From Bacillus crepusculi (GTDB taxonomy: Bacteria; Bacillota; Bacilli; Bacillales; Bacillaceae): a stretch of DNA of 64,000 bases. Within the stretch, counting starts at the first letter, position 1, and each line of letters starts with the position of its first letter. Below are positions 18,112 through 27,036 of this stretch, one piece after another. The stretch spans positions 1 through 64,000 of the forward strand of contig NZ_JACXXE010000008.1 of the NCBI RefSeq assembly GCF_014764715.1, read 5' to 3'. The translations under genes were made by a program, and so were the position numbers. The notes under the pieces were generated by a model. That model worked only from the letters and a program-made list of their open reading frames with translations. It had not been told where the DNA came from and made no database searches.

Positions 18112-18936
18112 GTGGACATTGTTCAGCCAGCTTATATGAGAAGTAAATTCGGTTTAGATATCTATTACGAGCACTATCCAAATGTGGGAAAGAAGACATT
18201 GATCCTGATTCACGGTCTCTTCTCTTCTACTTTCAGCTATCGAAAGCTCATCCCGCTTTTGAAACAAGATTTCAATTTAATCGCAATCGATCTGCCTCCA
18301 TTTGGGCAGTCCGAGAAGTCGAATACCTTTATTTACAGCTATCGCAACATGGCAAATATCATTATTGAACTAGCCGGTTACTTGCAGATTCAGCATGCGA
18401 TCCTAGTGGGCCATTCGATGGGCGGGCAGATTGCCTTATACGCTGCATCTGAACGCCCAGATCTATTTGAAAAGGCGGTTCTTTTGTGCAGTTCAGGGTA
18501 TATGAATAAGTCCAAAAAATCGCTTGTTTACAGCACATATATTCCTTATTTTTATCTTTATCTAAAAAGAAAGCTGTTCAAGCAAGGTATTATGAAAAAT
18601 TTAACCGCTGTTGTGCACGATCATTCGATTATTGATCAAGAGATGGTGGACGGATATTTAAAGCCTTTTTCAGACGACCAAATTTTCAGAGGTATTTTTC
18701 GTTTGATTCGGCACAGGGAAGGCGATTTAGCGTCAGATGTCTTAAAGAAAATGGAGACACCCGTCCTGCTGATTTGGGGGGAGGAAGACCGGATCGTTCC
18801 TATTCAAATTGGCGAAAGACTGCACAAGGATTTGCCGCACTCGACGCTGCATGCATTAAAAAAAACCGGGCACCTCATTCCTGAGGAAAATCCGGTCTTT
18901 GTGTCTGATCAAATCGGCAATTTCAGCCTGTCTTAG
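18112..18936 (+). CDS. yugF: YugF, alpha/beta hydrolase
   Basis: Alpha/beta-hydrolase fold protein of 274 residues (B. subtilis YugF 273). The oxyanion segment LIHGLFSS, the nucleophile elbow VGHSMGGQ, the acid region LIWGEEDRIVP and the histidine KTGHLIPEENP are all present, so the catalytic triad is intact. Start GTG at 18112 is chosen because GGAG lies eight bases upstream; GTG 18091 and ATG 18106 are possible alternatives. Substrate unknown; an esterase or C-C hydrolase role is family-level inference. It overlaps the stop of yugE by four bases. Confidence 0.88.
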   Translation: MDIVQPAYMRSKFGLDIYYEHYPNVGKKTLILIHGLFSSTFSYRKLIPLLKQDFNLIAIDLPPFGQSEKSNTFIYSYRNMANIIIELAGYLQIQHAILVGHSMGGQIALYAASERPDLFEKAVLLCSSGYMNKSKKSLVYSTYIPYFYLYLKRKLFKQGIMKNLTAVVHDHSIIDQEMVDGYLKPFSDDQIFRGIFRLIRHREGDLASDVLKKMETPVLLIWGEEDRIVPIQIGERLHKDLPHSTLHALKKTGHLIPEENPVFVSDQIGNFSLS

Positions 18937-19193
18937 CGTGAGCACGAGCTGCTGTCTCTTACGACGAAAAGCTGATTCGCGATATGTTGACAGCTCTCTA
19001 TCGGAAGAAGCTGCTCAAATGAGTGATGGTAAATAGCTTGAATTTCTTTTGCTAAAGATAACGGGTCTTCTGCGTCGTATAACGCACTGATGACGTCAGC
19101 AGGCTCCGTTTCATAAAAGTCCTCTCCATAATGAAAAGGGTCCCATGCCTTCATGATATGAATCATCTCTTCTACAGCTTGACTATCTTTCAT
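18933..19193 (-). CDS. yugE: YugE, DUF1871 family protein
   Basis: Small acidic cytoplasmic protein of 86 residues from ATG 19193 (MKDSQAVEEM), the same length as B. subtilis YugE; GCGGTGATACCG precedes it. Contains WDPFHYGEDFYETEPADVI, typical of DUF1871. Convergent with yugF (stop codons share TTAG). The C-terminus ends in a serine- and cysteine-containing tail. Function unknown. Confidence 0.85.
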   Translation of the reverse strand: MKDSQAVEEMIHIMKAWDPFHYGEDFYETEPADVISALYDAEDPLSLAKEIQAIYHHSFEQLLPIESCQHIANQLFVVRDSSSCSR

Positions 19194-19276
19194 CGGTATC
19201 ACCGCTTATAATAAATTTTGTGATGTTTATTTTAGCACAACCAACAATGGTTGAAAAACAGCTAGAGGTGGGTTTC

Positions 19277-20452
19277 ATGAATTTCGACGAACAGATCATA
19301 CGTAAAGGTTCAAAATCAGTGAAATGGGATCAAGCAGAGTCTTTGTTCCTCACAACAGATGCACTGCCGATGTGGGTAGCAGATATGGATTTTAAAGCGC
19401 CACAGGTCGTCCTTGATGCATTAAAAGAACGATTAGATCACGGCGTATTTGGCTATGCCTATCAGGATCACCAAACGCAGCAGGCAGTGGCCGGCTGGCT
19501 CAAAAGAAGACATGGATGGACGATTCAAACAGAAGCTGTCACCTTCACACCAGGTATCGTGACGGCACTTAGTTTTGCTGTCCAAGCCTTTACAGAACCG
19601 AATGATGAGGTGGTGATTCAGTCTCCAGTGTATACGCCTTTTTATCAAATGATTGAAAGAAATGGACGTACTGTCTCAACCAATCCTTTAAAAATAGAAA
19701 ATAACCGCTACATGATGGATTTTGATGATTTAGAGAAAAAACTAAGCAGACCAGAGGCGAAGCTGATGTTCCTTTGTCATCCGCATAACCCGTCCGGCAG
19801 AGCGTGGTCAAAAGAGGAATTAAAACGAGTGGGAGACCTATGTATCAAGCATGGTGTAACAGTCGTTTCAGATGAGATTCATTCTGATTTGATGCTATAC
19901 GGGAAGCCGCATGTGCCATTTGCTAGTCTTTCTGATGATATTGCAAATATTACAGTAACGTGTATTGCACCAAGTAAAACCTTTAATTTAGCTGGGCTTC
20001 AGGCATCTGCCATTATCATTTCGGATGAAGAAAAAAGAACCCTTTTCACCAATGAAGTGCACAGAAACGGGCTGGCCAAACTGAATGCATTTGCCATTCC
20101 TGCGATGGAAGCGGCCTATCGCCTAGGGGATGAGTGGCTCGATTCACTTGTTCTTTATCTCGAAAACAATATGAAGATGGCGATGGACTATATTGACGAA
20201 CATCTTCCGAATATGCGTTATATGAAACCAGATGCTTCTTATTTATTGTGGCTGGACATTCGTGATTATCAATTGACTCGAGCGGAATTGAAACGGAATT
20301 TGCTGAAAAAGGGGAAAGTCATACTAGAGCTTGGACATGTGTATGGACATGAAGGAGACGGCTTTATTCGGATGAATCTCGGCTGTCCTGCTCTCACGGT
20401 GAAAGAGGGTCTGACACGCCTTCATCGAGCATTCACTCTATCAACCAAGTAA
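19277..20452 (+). CDS. patB: PatB, cystathionine beta-lyase (C-S lyase)
   Basis: PLP-dependent MalY/PatB-family C-S lyase of 391 residues that cleaves cystathionine and related thioethers to release homocysteine, pyruvate and ammonia. The PLP lysine lies in CIAPSKTFNLAGLQAS near residue 236; HPHNPSGRAWS and SDEIHSDL are the usual cofactor-contact motifs. Start ATG 19277 (MNFDEQIIRKGS) is chosen because AGAGGTGGG precedes it and it aligns with B. subtilis PatB (387); the longer ORF start has no ribosome site. Followed by its own terminator. Confidence 0.93.
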   Translation: MNFDEQIIRKGSKSVKWDQAESLFLTTDALPMWVADMDFKAPQVVLDALKERLDHGVFGYAYQDHQTQQAVAGWLKRRHGWTIQTEAVTFTPGIVTALSFAVQAFTEPNDEVVIQSPVYTPFYQMIERNGRTVSTNPLKIENNRYMMDFDDLEKKLSRPEAKLMFLCHPHNPSGRAWSKEELKRVGDLCIKHGVTVVSDEIHSDLMLYGKPHVPFASLSDDIANITVTCIAPSKTFNLAGLQASAIIISDEEKRTLFTNEVHRNGLAKLNAFAIPAMEAAYRLGDEWLDSLVLYLENNMKMAMDYIDEHLPNMRYMKPDASYLLWLDIRDYQLTRAELKRNLLKKGKVILELGHVYGHEGDGFIRMNLGCPALTVKEGLTRLHRAFTLSTK

Positions 20453-20465
20453 GACCAATTATACA

Positions 20466-20492
20466 AAAGAGCATCCTAGCGGGTGTTCTTTT
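20466..20492 (+). terminator. Terminator of patB
   Basis: Stem AGAGCATCC / GGGTGTTCT with a TAGC loop, followed by TTTTT, 14 bases after the patB stop. Confidence 0.65.
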
Positions 20493-20538
20493 TAAAGAAA
20501 AAAACCCTCCTTTTATCATATCTACTTTGTACATGAGA

Positions 20539-20547
20539 TGATATAAT
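20539..20547 (+). promoter_or_regulatory. Extended -10 promoter of kinB
   Basis: TGATATAAT is a perfect extended -10 (TGn-TATAAT) 38 bases before the kinB start. No good -35 hexamer stands at the usual distance, which fits an extended -10 sigma-A promoter. Confidence 0.55.
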
Positions 20548-20584
20548 GAGAGGAATTACTATTATTTACGAGGAGAGCATTTAA

Positions 20585-21877
20585 ATGGAAATGTTCAAGG
20601 ATTTTCTGCTCCATGTATCTTTTATTCTATTTCCAATCTTTTTATATCATGCGCTATGGCTAAGCCGGACCCCTGCTCATTTCCCAAAAAGGAACAAACT
20701 GCTCATCACAATATTTGCATCCATCTCTTCCGCACTATGTATTCTATATCCAGTTGGTTCGATTTTAGATTTACAAACTGGGCTTCAATCAATTCCCCTT
20801 GTACTTGCCATTTTATACGGAGGGTACACTGCCGGTATTGTCGCCATCTTGATTAGCTCTATTGTCAAATTCGTGATGTATGGCTCTTTCTTATGGATTG
20901 GACTCATTGTTGTACCGATTTACTTTTTCATCCCATTTCTGTTCTACCGGAAATGGCGTCAATATTCAAAGGTAAAAAAGCTGATATTCGGAGTCCTCAT
21001 CGGTCTATCAAAAGGAATCTTTATTTACATTGGACTGCTTGCAGTCAGCCTAATAGAATACAGCCCAGCTTTTATTATGCAGCAAAAGTTCCTTGAGTTA
21101 TTTTTCTCAACTCTTTATTACATATTTTTTCTTGTGCTAAGTATCTATTCCATTGAATTCATCAAAGAAAATGCACAAATGAGAACACAGCTCGTCCAGT
21201 CAGAAAAGCTGACCATTGTGAGTGAGCTCGCTGCAAGTGTCGCCCATGAAGTCCGCAATCCGCTTACAGTTGTGAGAGGGTTTATTCAATTGCTCTTTTC
21301 TAGTGACAATGTAAAAGAGCCGCCTGCTCATAAAGATTATAAAAATCTCGTTCTGTCCGAGTTAGACCGCGCGCAGGATATTATCACGAGTTATCTTGAT
21401 ATTGCGAAACAAAACTATTATCAAATTGAATCTCTCAATCTGTCTAAATTACTTGAGGAATGTGCATCACTGATGACATCCTATGCGAATTTTAAATCGG
21501 TCACGATTCATCAATCCATTGAACCCGGCCTATACATTCAAGGTGATGAAACGAAGATCAAGCAAGTCATGATTAATTTAATCAAAAATGCGATTGAAGC
21601 AGCCCCCGATCACGAAGGGAAAGTGGAACTTTTTGCTTCAAAAGAAAATCATAAAATATGCCTTTATTTCATTGATAACGGTGTAGGCATGACAGAAAGC
21701 CAAATGAAAAAGCTTGGCGAACCGTATTACACCTTGAAAAATAAAGGGACTGGACTTGGGCTCACAGTGACCTTCTCTATCATAGAAAATCACCACGGAA
21801 CCATTCGTTTCAAAAGCTCTCTACAGTCTGGTACAACAGTCACCGTGAAGTTTCCTGAAGACACAAGAAGGAAATGA
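20585..21877 (+). CDS. kinB: Sporulation sensor kinase KinB
   Basis: Membrane histidine kinase of 430 residues that feeds phosphate into the Spo0F-Spo0B-Spo0A phosphorelay. Six membrane segments fill about residues 5-200 (5TM-LYT/5TMR type), with little extracytoplasmic domain. The DHp helix carries the phospho-acceptor histidine in ASVAHEVRNPLTVVRGF near residue 223; the ATPase domain has INLIKNAIEAA, DNGVGM and GTGLGLTV. Start supported by GAGGAGAGCATTTAA. In B. subtilis kapB follows immediately in an operon; here a convergent 59-codon ORF separates them. Confidence 0.95.
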   Translation: MEMFKDFLLHVSFILFPIFLYHALWLSRTPAHFPKRNKLLITIFASISSALCILYPVGSILDLQTGLQSIPLVLAILYGGYTAGIVAILISSIVKFVMYGSFLWIGLIVVPIYFFIPFLFYRKWRQYSKVKKLIFGVLIGLSKGIFIYIGLLAVSLIEYSPAFIMQQKFLELFFSTLYYIFFLVLSIYSIEFIKENAQMRTQLVQSEKLTIVSELAASVAHEVRNPLTVVRGFIQLLFSSDNVKEPPAHKDYKNLVLSELDRAQDIITSYLDIAKQNYYQIESLNLSKLLEECASLMTSYANFKSVTIHQSIEPGLYIQGDETKIKQVMINLIKNAIEAAPDHEGKVELFASKENHKICLYFIDNGVGMTESQMKKLGEPYYTLKNKGTGLGLTVTFSIIENHHGTIRFKSSLQSGTTVTVKFPEDTRRK

Positions 21878-22057
21878 TCAATCCATATTTTTTGTTCTTT
21901 TTTCATCTATCTGCTCCTGCTTCTTAGACGCGCGAACGATCAGACGAAAGCAGATAAATGCAGCAATAAAGAAAAGTACTGTGGTGATTGCCGCTGGGAT
22001 GTACTCCCTTTTATCTTCAGGAAAATACAGTAAAAAGAGTGCGATGAACGACAGCAT
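21878..22057 (-). CDS. Small two-TM membrane protein between kinB and kapB, 59 residues
   Basis: Unrecognised ORF of 59 codons. It starts at ATG 22057 with AAAAGGGGG eight to nine bases upstream and stops at TGA 21878, abutting the kinB stop codon head-on. Two hydrophobic segments (about residues 2-12 and 21-41) are followed by a strongly charged tail (RASKKQEQIDEKRTKNMD), as in a small tail-in membrane protein. Good ribosome site, sensible topology and no overlap with neighbours support a real gene. It is antisense to any kinB-kapB transcript. Confidence 0.65.
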   Translation of the reverse strand: MLSFIALFLLYFPEDKREYIPAAITTVLFFIAAFICFRLIVRASKKQEQIDEKRTKNMD

Positions 22058-22147
22058 TCGCCATTCCCCCTTTTGCTCGTTTACCTCACTATATTAGCTA
22101 AAAGAAATGAAATACCTTCCTGCGAGAAGGAAATGGAGGAATTTCAC

Positions 22148-22540
22148 ATGACAGACATTCAAATGGGACAGGTTGTGAAAGGTTTTTACAAAACAGGTGT
22201 GTACGTTGGGGAAGTGACAGCAGTGAAACCGTCGGCCTATCTCGTTCAAATCAAAGCGGTTCTGACACATCCCACTCAAGGCGACCTGCATCATCCGAAA
22301 GAAGCAGACGTGCCTTTTTTTCAGGAGAGGCGAGCTTTGGCCTATAGAGAACAGACAAATATCCCTCATCATATGGTAAAGCCTTTCGATGGTGACATAC
22401 CTGATTATCAAGTGTCACTGAAAGAAGCCGTAAACAAATTAAAAAAAGCGCTCCATGCGGATGATTCCAAATGGGCTGAAAAATCGAGAGCCTGCCTATC
22501 TTCTCTTGAAAAAGATTATTTTCCAGAAGACGCCCGCTAA
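22148..22540 (+). CDS. kapB: KapB, kinase-associated protein B
   Basis: Protein of 130 residues (B. subtilis KapB 128), needed for activation of Spo0A through KinB in B. subtilis. The start at 22148 (MTDIQMGQVVKGFYKTG) is set by AATGGAGG eight bases upstream; the ORF extends further 5' without a ribosome site. The N-terminal half is an SH3-like beta barrel (VKGFYKTGVYVGEVTAVK); the C-terminal half is helical and charged. It ends four bases into kapD on the opposite strand. Confidence 0.9.
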   Translation: MTDIQMGQVVKGFYKTGVYVGEVTAVKPSAYLVQIKAVLTHPTQGDLHHPKEADVPFFQERRALAYREQTNIPHHMVKPFDGDIPDYQVSLKEAVNKLKKALHADDSKWAEKSRACLSSLEKDYFPEDAR

Positions 22541-23154
22541 TCAGTCGAATCAAAAAAATGAGAGAAATCGATGAGTTCGCCAATTTTGGTTGTTTTCGGG
22601 TTTTCCACATAGGCTCTGTCTTTTTCAAAAAGAGTGAACAGCTGATAAGTCGTCATGGCATCATCAAGTGCTTTATGATGCTTACCAGCTCCTTCACTGC
22701 CATATTCCTTTGCGGCTTTTCGCAGCCCCGTAAGTGTTCGGTCACCAAAAAAGGTTTTATATTCAAAGGCGAGATCCCGCGTCTTTCCTTTAAAAGGAAA
22801 GGCAATATGGTTGAGCATACAGTTTTGCTTCAATACCTTCATGTCCATATTCCCCCACGTGATAATCTCACAGTCCTCTCCCCCATCAAGCGACATGAGC
22901 TTCTCGATAAACGTCTCAAATGAAATCCCGCCGTCTACATCCTGCTGCGTAATTCCGAGAAAAGTTTTACAGCGCTTTGTCAGCTTCGGGAATTTTTTCG
23001 GTTTGACGTAGCTTGAGAACGTGTCTATGATCGTTTCATTTGTTGCTTTCACTACCCCAGCCTCAATAATTTCAGGGAAAAAATTTTGTGGATGATACTT
23101 TCCATCAGGCATCGTAAATTCAAAATCGACCACAAGCAACGTCTTCTGTTCCAC
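22537..23154 (-). CDS. kapD: KapD, sporulation inhibitor, DEDD-type 3'-5' exonuclease fold
   Basis: Exonuclease-family protein of 205 residues, the length of B. subtilis KapD, an inhibitor of the KinA pathway to sporulation. Exo I motif DFEFTMPDG at the N-terminus, Exo II around EIITWGNMDMKVL and Exo III HHKALDDAMTTYQLF near residue 160, so the acidic metal ligands are present. Start GTG 23154 is chosen because GGGGTGAG precedes it; an in-frame GTG at 23163 would add three residues. Convergent with kapB. Confidence 0.88.
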   Translation of the reverse strand: MEQKTLLVVDFEFTMPDGKYHPQNFFPEIIEAGVVKATNETIIDTFSSYVKPKKFPKLTKRCKTFLGITQQDVDGGISFETFIEKLMSLDGGEDCEIITWGNMDMKVLKQNCMLNHIAFPFKGKTRDLAFEYKTFFGDRTLTGLRKAAKEYGSEGAGKHHKALDDAMTTYQLFTLFEKDRAYVENPKTTKIGELIDFSHFFDSTD

Positions 23155-23333
23155 CAGTCTCACCCCACTTTCTCGTCTGTTTTTGATCCTGCTATCATTA
23201 TATTAAGACGGACCTTGAAATCACTTCATTTTTGCGAAAATAATGCAGATTCACTATGCCCAACCTATTCACCAGATGAAAGATCGTTTATTTTCCTTTA
23301 TAATTATTAAGGAACACGAAATAATTAAAGAAG

Positions 23334-24551
23334 GTGGTCTCTATCACAAACAGGAAGAAAAACTTGTACATCATGTGGTTTGTGAACTTTTTTGTATCTG
23401 CCAGCATTACAATGATCGTCCCTTTTTTATCACTTTACATAGAATCTCTTGATAGTAGCTATTCGAATGAATTTGTCCAAAGATGGAGCGGCTATGTCTT
23501 TGGGGTCACGTTTTTAACGGCCTTTTTGATCTCTCCAATTTGGGGACGAATTGGGGATAAGCATGGGTATAAAAAGATTTTGTTACTGAACGGCATTGGC
23601 ATTGCCACGAGTATTCTATTAATGGGGCTTGTTCAAACCGTTTATCAGCTATTCGCACTGCGGCTCTTCATGGGGCTTGTCACAGGCTTTATCTCTACTT
23701 CAATGGCGCTGATCTCTGCTCAGACTGAAAAGGCAACTGCCGGTAAAACATTAGGAACCATGCAAATGAGTAATGTCGCCGGAGGATTGTTCGGCCCATT
23801 AATGGGCGGGTTTATGGCAGACAGCGTCGGATTCATTTATACGTTTTTCTTAACAGCCGCTGTCATTTATGTGTCGGCTATTGTCATTATCTTTGGTGTG
23901 AAGGAGCAGCCGATCCGGTCAAAAGAAGCAAAGCGCGTCTCTTACTCACGAAAGGATGTACTCATTCATATTTTCAAACAGCCATTGCTTGTGGTCACGA
24001 TGCTTTTAACGTTTATTACGCAAGTGGGGAATTTTAGTATTCAGCCACTTTTAGCCTTATACATTCATGATTTGCACGGCCCGGTCAATCTTGCCTTTTA
24101 TGCGGGACTGGCGTTTTCTGCAACTGGACTTGGCAACTTGCTCTTTACTCGAAAATGGGGAGAGCTTGGGGATCGAATCGGACACGATAAGGTGCTGCTT
24201 GCCCTTCTCATCCTCTCCTCTATTTTATTCATCCCGCAAGCCATGGCGGATTCCTACGTCATGTTAGTCATTTTTCGTTTTCTGTACGGGATGGCACTAG
24301 GCGGAATTATTCCGTGTACGACGGCGTATATTCGAATCAAAGCACCTACCTCCATGCAAGGGGAGGTGCTCGGATACAACGTCAGCTTCCGATTTCTCGG
24401 GAATGTCGTCGGTCCAGTCATCGGCGGCATTGTAGCGAGTCATTACGGGATTCCTGCTGTCTTTTATGTCACTGCCGGGATTTTTCTGTTTGGCGCGTTA
24501 TTTTTGTGGGCGGTCCGCTCACATTCACAGGCAAAAGAAAGGAGTGTCTGA
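23334..24551 (+). CDS. yuxJ: YuxJ, MFS drug-efflux-type transporter
   Basis: Major facilitator superfamily transporter of about 405 residues with 12 predicted membrane segments. The A-motif WGRIGDKHGYKKILL follows TM2 (about residues 65-80), and a second copy-like GELGDRIGHDKVLL occurs in the second half. AISPIWGRIGD-type sequences place it among multidrug efflux pumps; the substrate is unknown. The start is uncertain: GTG at 23334 gives a protein beginning like B. subtilis YuxJ, but the best Shine-Dalgarno (AAGGA) is distant; TTG a few codons later has AGGAAG. Divergent from kapD. Confidence 0.88.
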   Translation: MVSITNRKKNLYIMWFVNFFVSASITMIVPFLSLYIESLDSSYSNEFVQRWSGYVFGVTFLTAFLISPIWGRIGDKHGYKKILLLNGIGIATSILLMGLVQTVYQLFALRLFMGLVTGFISTSMALISAQTEKATAGKTLGTMQMSNVAGGLFGPLMGGFMADSVGFIYTFFLTAAVIYVSAIVIIFGVKEQPIRSKEAKRVSYSRKDVLIHIFKQPLLVVTMLLTFITQVGNFSIQPLLALYIHDLHGPVNLAFYAGLAFSATGLGNLLFTRKWGELGDRIGHDKVLLALLILSSILFIPQAMADSYVMLVIFRFLYGMALGGIIPCTTAYIRIKAPTSMQGEVLGYNVSFRFLGNVVGPVIGGIVASHYGIPAVFYVTAGIFLFGALFLWAVRSHSQAKERSV

Positions 24552-24574
24552 TCCATCATCAGATACTCTTTTTT
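24542..24574 (+). terminator. Terminator of yuxJ
   Basis: Arms GAGTGTCTGA / TCAGATACTC, containing the yuxJ stop, followed by TTTTTT. Confidence 0.8.
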
Positions 24575-24692
24575 CATGTCTAGAAGCCCTCTTCACTAGA
24601 CTTCACACCCATTCTTTTCTAAAAATAACCTTCTCGTATTCGCAAAAGAATGGTACGATATGGCTAGAAAATTGAAGAAAGTGAGTGACCTC

Positions 24693-26561
24693 ATGTTTCG
24701 TGCAATGATTGGTTGGTTATTACTTGCTGCCCTCATCCCATTATTTGTTCTGACTTTTTATCTATCAAAGGAAGAAGCTGCAAGTGTAAAGCCTGTTAAC
24801 GAAGTGCTTGATCAAAAAATCAAGCTGGAAAAGATAGATTTTTCCCAAAACAGTTATATGTATGATCGGGATGGTTCTCTCATCTCTGAGATCGTATCGA
24901 ATGATGAGAACCGAGTTTTCGTTCAATACGATAAAATTCCTGATCCTGTGAAGGAGCTGTTCCTCCGCTCAGAGGACCGCAACTTTTATGACCATAAAGG
25001 CATTGACTTTATGGGGGTTGTCCGCGCCCTTGCCGCAAATGTCAAAAACCATGGCATCAGCCAAGGTGCGAGTACGATCACACAGCAGTTATCCCGTAAC
25101 TTATATTTAAGCCATGAACGTTCGTTCAGCCGAAAGTTTACGGAGCTGCTCTATTCCTATGAACTCGAGCGGAAATTTACGAAAGATGAAATTCTCGAAA
25201 GCTATTTAAATACGATTTATTTTAGTAACGGGGTTTACGGTGTCGGTTCTGCGGCTAATTACTATTTTGATAAGCCGCTTAGTTCTTTGTCGCTGGCACA
25301 GATGGCATTTATCTCTGCTATTCCAAACAACCCAACACTGTATGATCCATTAAAACAATTCAAACACACAAAGAAACGACAAGAACGGCTACTCGGGATT
25401 TTGAAAAAAGATGGCGTCATCACCAAGAAGCAATACAAAAAAGCCGTCAAAGAAAAAATCAGCCTGTCCTTAAGTGAAAAGAAAAATCTTTACCCTGACT
25501 ATGTGACATATGCCAATGAGGAATTTACCGATCTTGTGTCTGATCAGGAAGGCTTTACAAAACGATTGAAGAAGGCAAAAACAGCAGGAGCAAAAAAAGC
25601 CATTCAAAAGGAATTATCTGAAAAGGTGAGTGCCCTGCTCCAGGATGGCGTGAAGATTTATACAGCACTTGATCCTTCCTTACAGCAAAGAGCGGTCTAT
25701 CAGCTCAATGCTCAATTGCCTTATCAAGGTGTGGAAGGCGGATCAGCCGTCATTAACCATGAAACCCATCAAATTGTTGCACTTGCTGGCGGGAAAAACT
25801 ATAAAAAGTTTGATTTCAACTACGCCTATCAAGCGCAAAGACAGCCCGGTTCTGCGATTAAACCGCTTTTAGACTATGGTCCTTACATTGATCAAACAGG
25901 GGCAACAGCTTCAAGCACCATCAGTGCCGGCAAGTTTTGTAGCAGTGGTTACTGTCCGCAGAACTATAATCACAAAACGTATGGTACGGTCTCACTTGAA
26001 ACAGCCTTTAAGAATTCTTACAATACCCCTGCAATCCGAATGCTGGATACAGTAGGCGTCAAAAAAGGCTTCAGCTATTTAGAGAAATTCTCATTCGAAC
26101 ATATTGTAGCAGATGACTATCGCCTTCCTTCTGCACTTGGAGGATTTACGAAAGGCTTCTCGCCGCTAGAAATAACAGATGCGTATACCGTTTTTGGCAA
26201 TCAAGGTGCCTACACGCAAAGTCATTCGATCACAAAGGTGACAGACTTAAACGGCAAAACCCTATACAAGTGGAAGGAATCACCGAAGCAAGTGTATTCT
26301 CAGCGTACAAATGAAACGATGCGCAAACTACTGGCCTCCGTTGTGAAAAGTGGAACAGGGAAAAAAGCCAATTTCAACTCCCCTTACATCGGTGGTAAAA
26401 CGGGGACCTCTAATGACTACAAGGACATTTGGTTTGTTGGACTGACTGATCAATATACAATGGGTGTATGGGTCGGAAGAGATAGAGGAACGGTTGAATC
26501 AATTTATAGCTCAAGCCCGCACTTACGTATTTGGAAAAATACGATGCAATACGCCAGATAA
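24693..26561 (+). CDS. pbpD: Penicillin-binding protein 4 (class A), PbpD
   Basis: Bifunctional peptidoglycan glycosyltransferase/transpeptidase of 622 residues. Membrane anchor about residues 5-25; GT51 domain with the catalytic glutamate in EDRNFYDHKG near residue 97 and GASTITQQLSRNLY; transpeptidase with SAIK (active serine in RQPGSAIKPLLDYG), SYN (KNSYNTPA) and KTGTS near the C-terminus. All catalytic motifs are intact. ATG 24693 is preferred over ATG 24660 because AAGTGAGTG precedes it and length and N-terminus match B. subtilis PbpD (624). A possible promoter (TTCTCG, 17 bases, TACGAT) lies just upstream, overlapping the longer start. Confidence 0.95.
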   Translation: MFRAMIGWLLLAALIPLFVLTFYLSKEEAASVKPVNEVLDQKIKLEKIDFSQNSYMYDRDGSLISEIVSNDENRVFVQYDKIPDPVKELFLRSEDRNFYDHKGIDFMGVVRALAANVKNHGISQGASTITQQLSRNLYLSHERSFSRKFTELLYSYELERKFTKDEILESYLNTIYFSNGVYGVGSAANYYFDKPLSSLSLAQMAFISAIPNNPTLYDPLKQFKHTKKRQERLLGILKKDGVITKKQYKKAVKEKISLSLSEKKNLYPDYVTYANEEFTDLVSDQEGFTKRLKKAKTAGAKKAIQKELSEKVSALLQDGVKIYTALDPSLQQRAVYQLNAQLPYQGVEGGSAVINHETHQIVALAGGKNYKKFDFNYAYQAQRQPGSAIKPLLDYGPYIDQTGATASSTISAGKFCSSGYCPQNYNHKTYGTVSLETAFKNSYNTPAIRMLDTVGVKKGFSYLEKFSFEHIVADDYRLPSALGGFTKGFSPLEITDAYTVFGNQGAYTQSHSITKVTDLNGKTLYKWKESPKQVYSQRTNETMRKLLASVVKSGTGKKANFNSPYIGGKTGTSNDYKDIWFVGLTDQYTMGVWVGRDRGTVESIYSSSPHLRIWKNTMQYAR

Positions 26562-26579
26562 ACAGGAGGTTTGATTGCG

Positions 26580-26990
26580 ATGCATTCAACACACCCGCCC
26601 CATTTGATTTTATTTGACGGTGTCTGCAACGTATGCAGCGGCGCTGTTCAGTTTGTGATTAAGCACGATCCGGATGAGCGGATGATGTTTGCTTCTTTAC
26701 AATCAGATACAGGGCAGCGAATTTTACAAGAACATGGTTTGCCTTTAGATGAGTTCAATTCATTCATTTATATTGAAGAAGGCACTCTTTATATGAAGTC
26801 GACAGGCATTTTAAAAGCTGCATGGCATCTAAAAGGAATGTACCGGTGGAGCTATTTGCTCCTCGCCATTCCGCGCCCAATCCGTGATTGGTTTTATCAG
26901 CTCATCGCGAAAAATCGCTACAAATGGTTTGGGCAAAAAACATCCTGTATGATGCCTACACCCGATATTCAAAAACGATTTCTTTCATAA
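26580..26990 (+). CDS. yuxK: YuxK, DCC-family thiol-disulfide oxidoreductase-like protein
   Basis: DUF393/DCC family protein of 136 residues. The defining motif DGVCNVC near residue 16 supplies the DxxCxxC that resembles a thioredoxin-type site; no experimentally known substrate. Start ATG 26580 is chosen because CAGGAGGT stands nine bases upstream; the in-frame TTG at 26571 is too close to it. Eighteen bases downstream of pbpD on the same strand, so it may be cotranscribed with it. Confidence 0.88.
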   Translation: MHSTHPPHLILFDGVCNVCSGAVQFVIKHDPDERMMFASLQSDTGQRILQEHGLPLDEFNSFIYIEEGTLYMKSTGILKAAWHLKGMYRWSYLLLAIPRPIRDWFYQLIAKNRYKWFGQKTSCMMPTPDIQKRFLS

Positions 26991-26995
26991 AAAAA

Positions 26996-27027
26996 AAGCA
27001 TCCTCCATCATGTCGGAGGATGCTTTC
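26996..27027. terminator. Bidirectional terminator between yuxK and yufK
   Basis: Perfect arms GCATCCTCC / GGAGGATGC flanked by A-rich and T-rich runs, usable by both convergent genes. Confidence 0.8.
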
Positions 27028-27036
27028 TTTGTCTGT

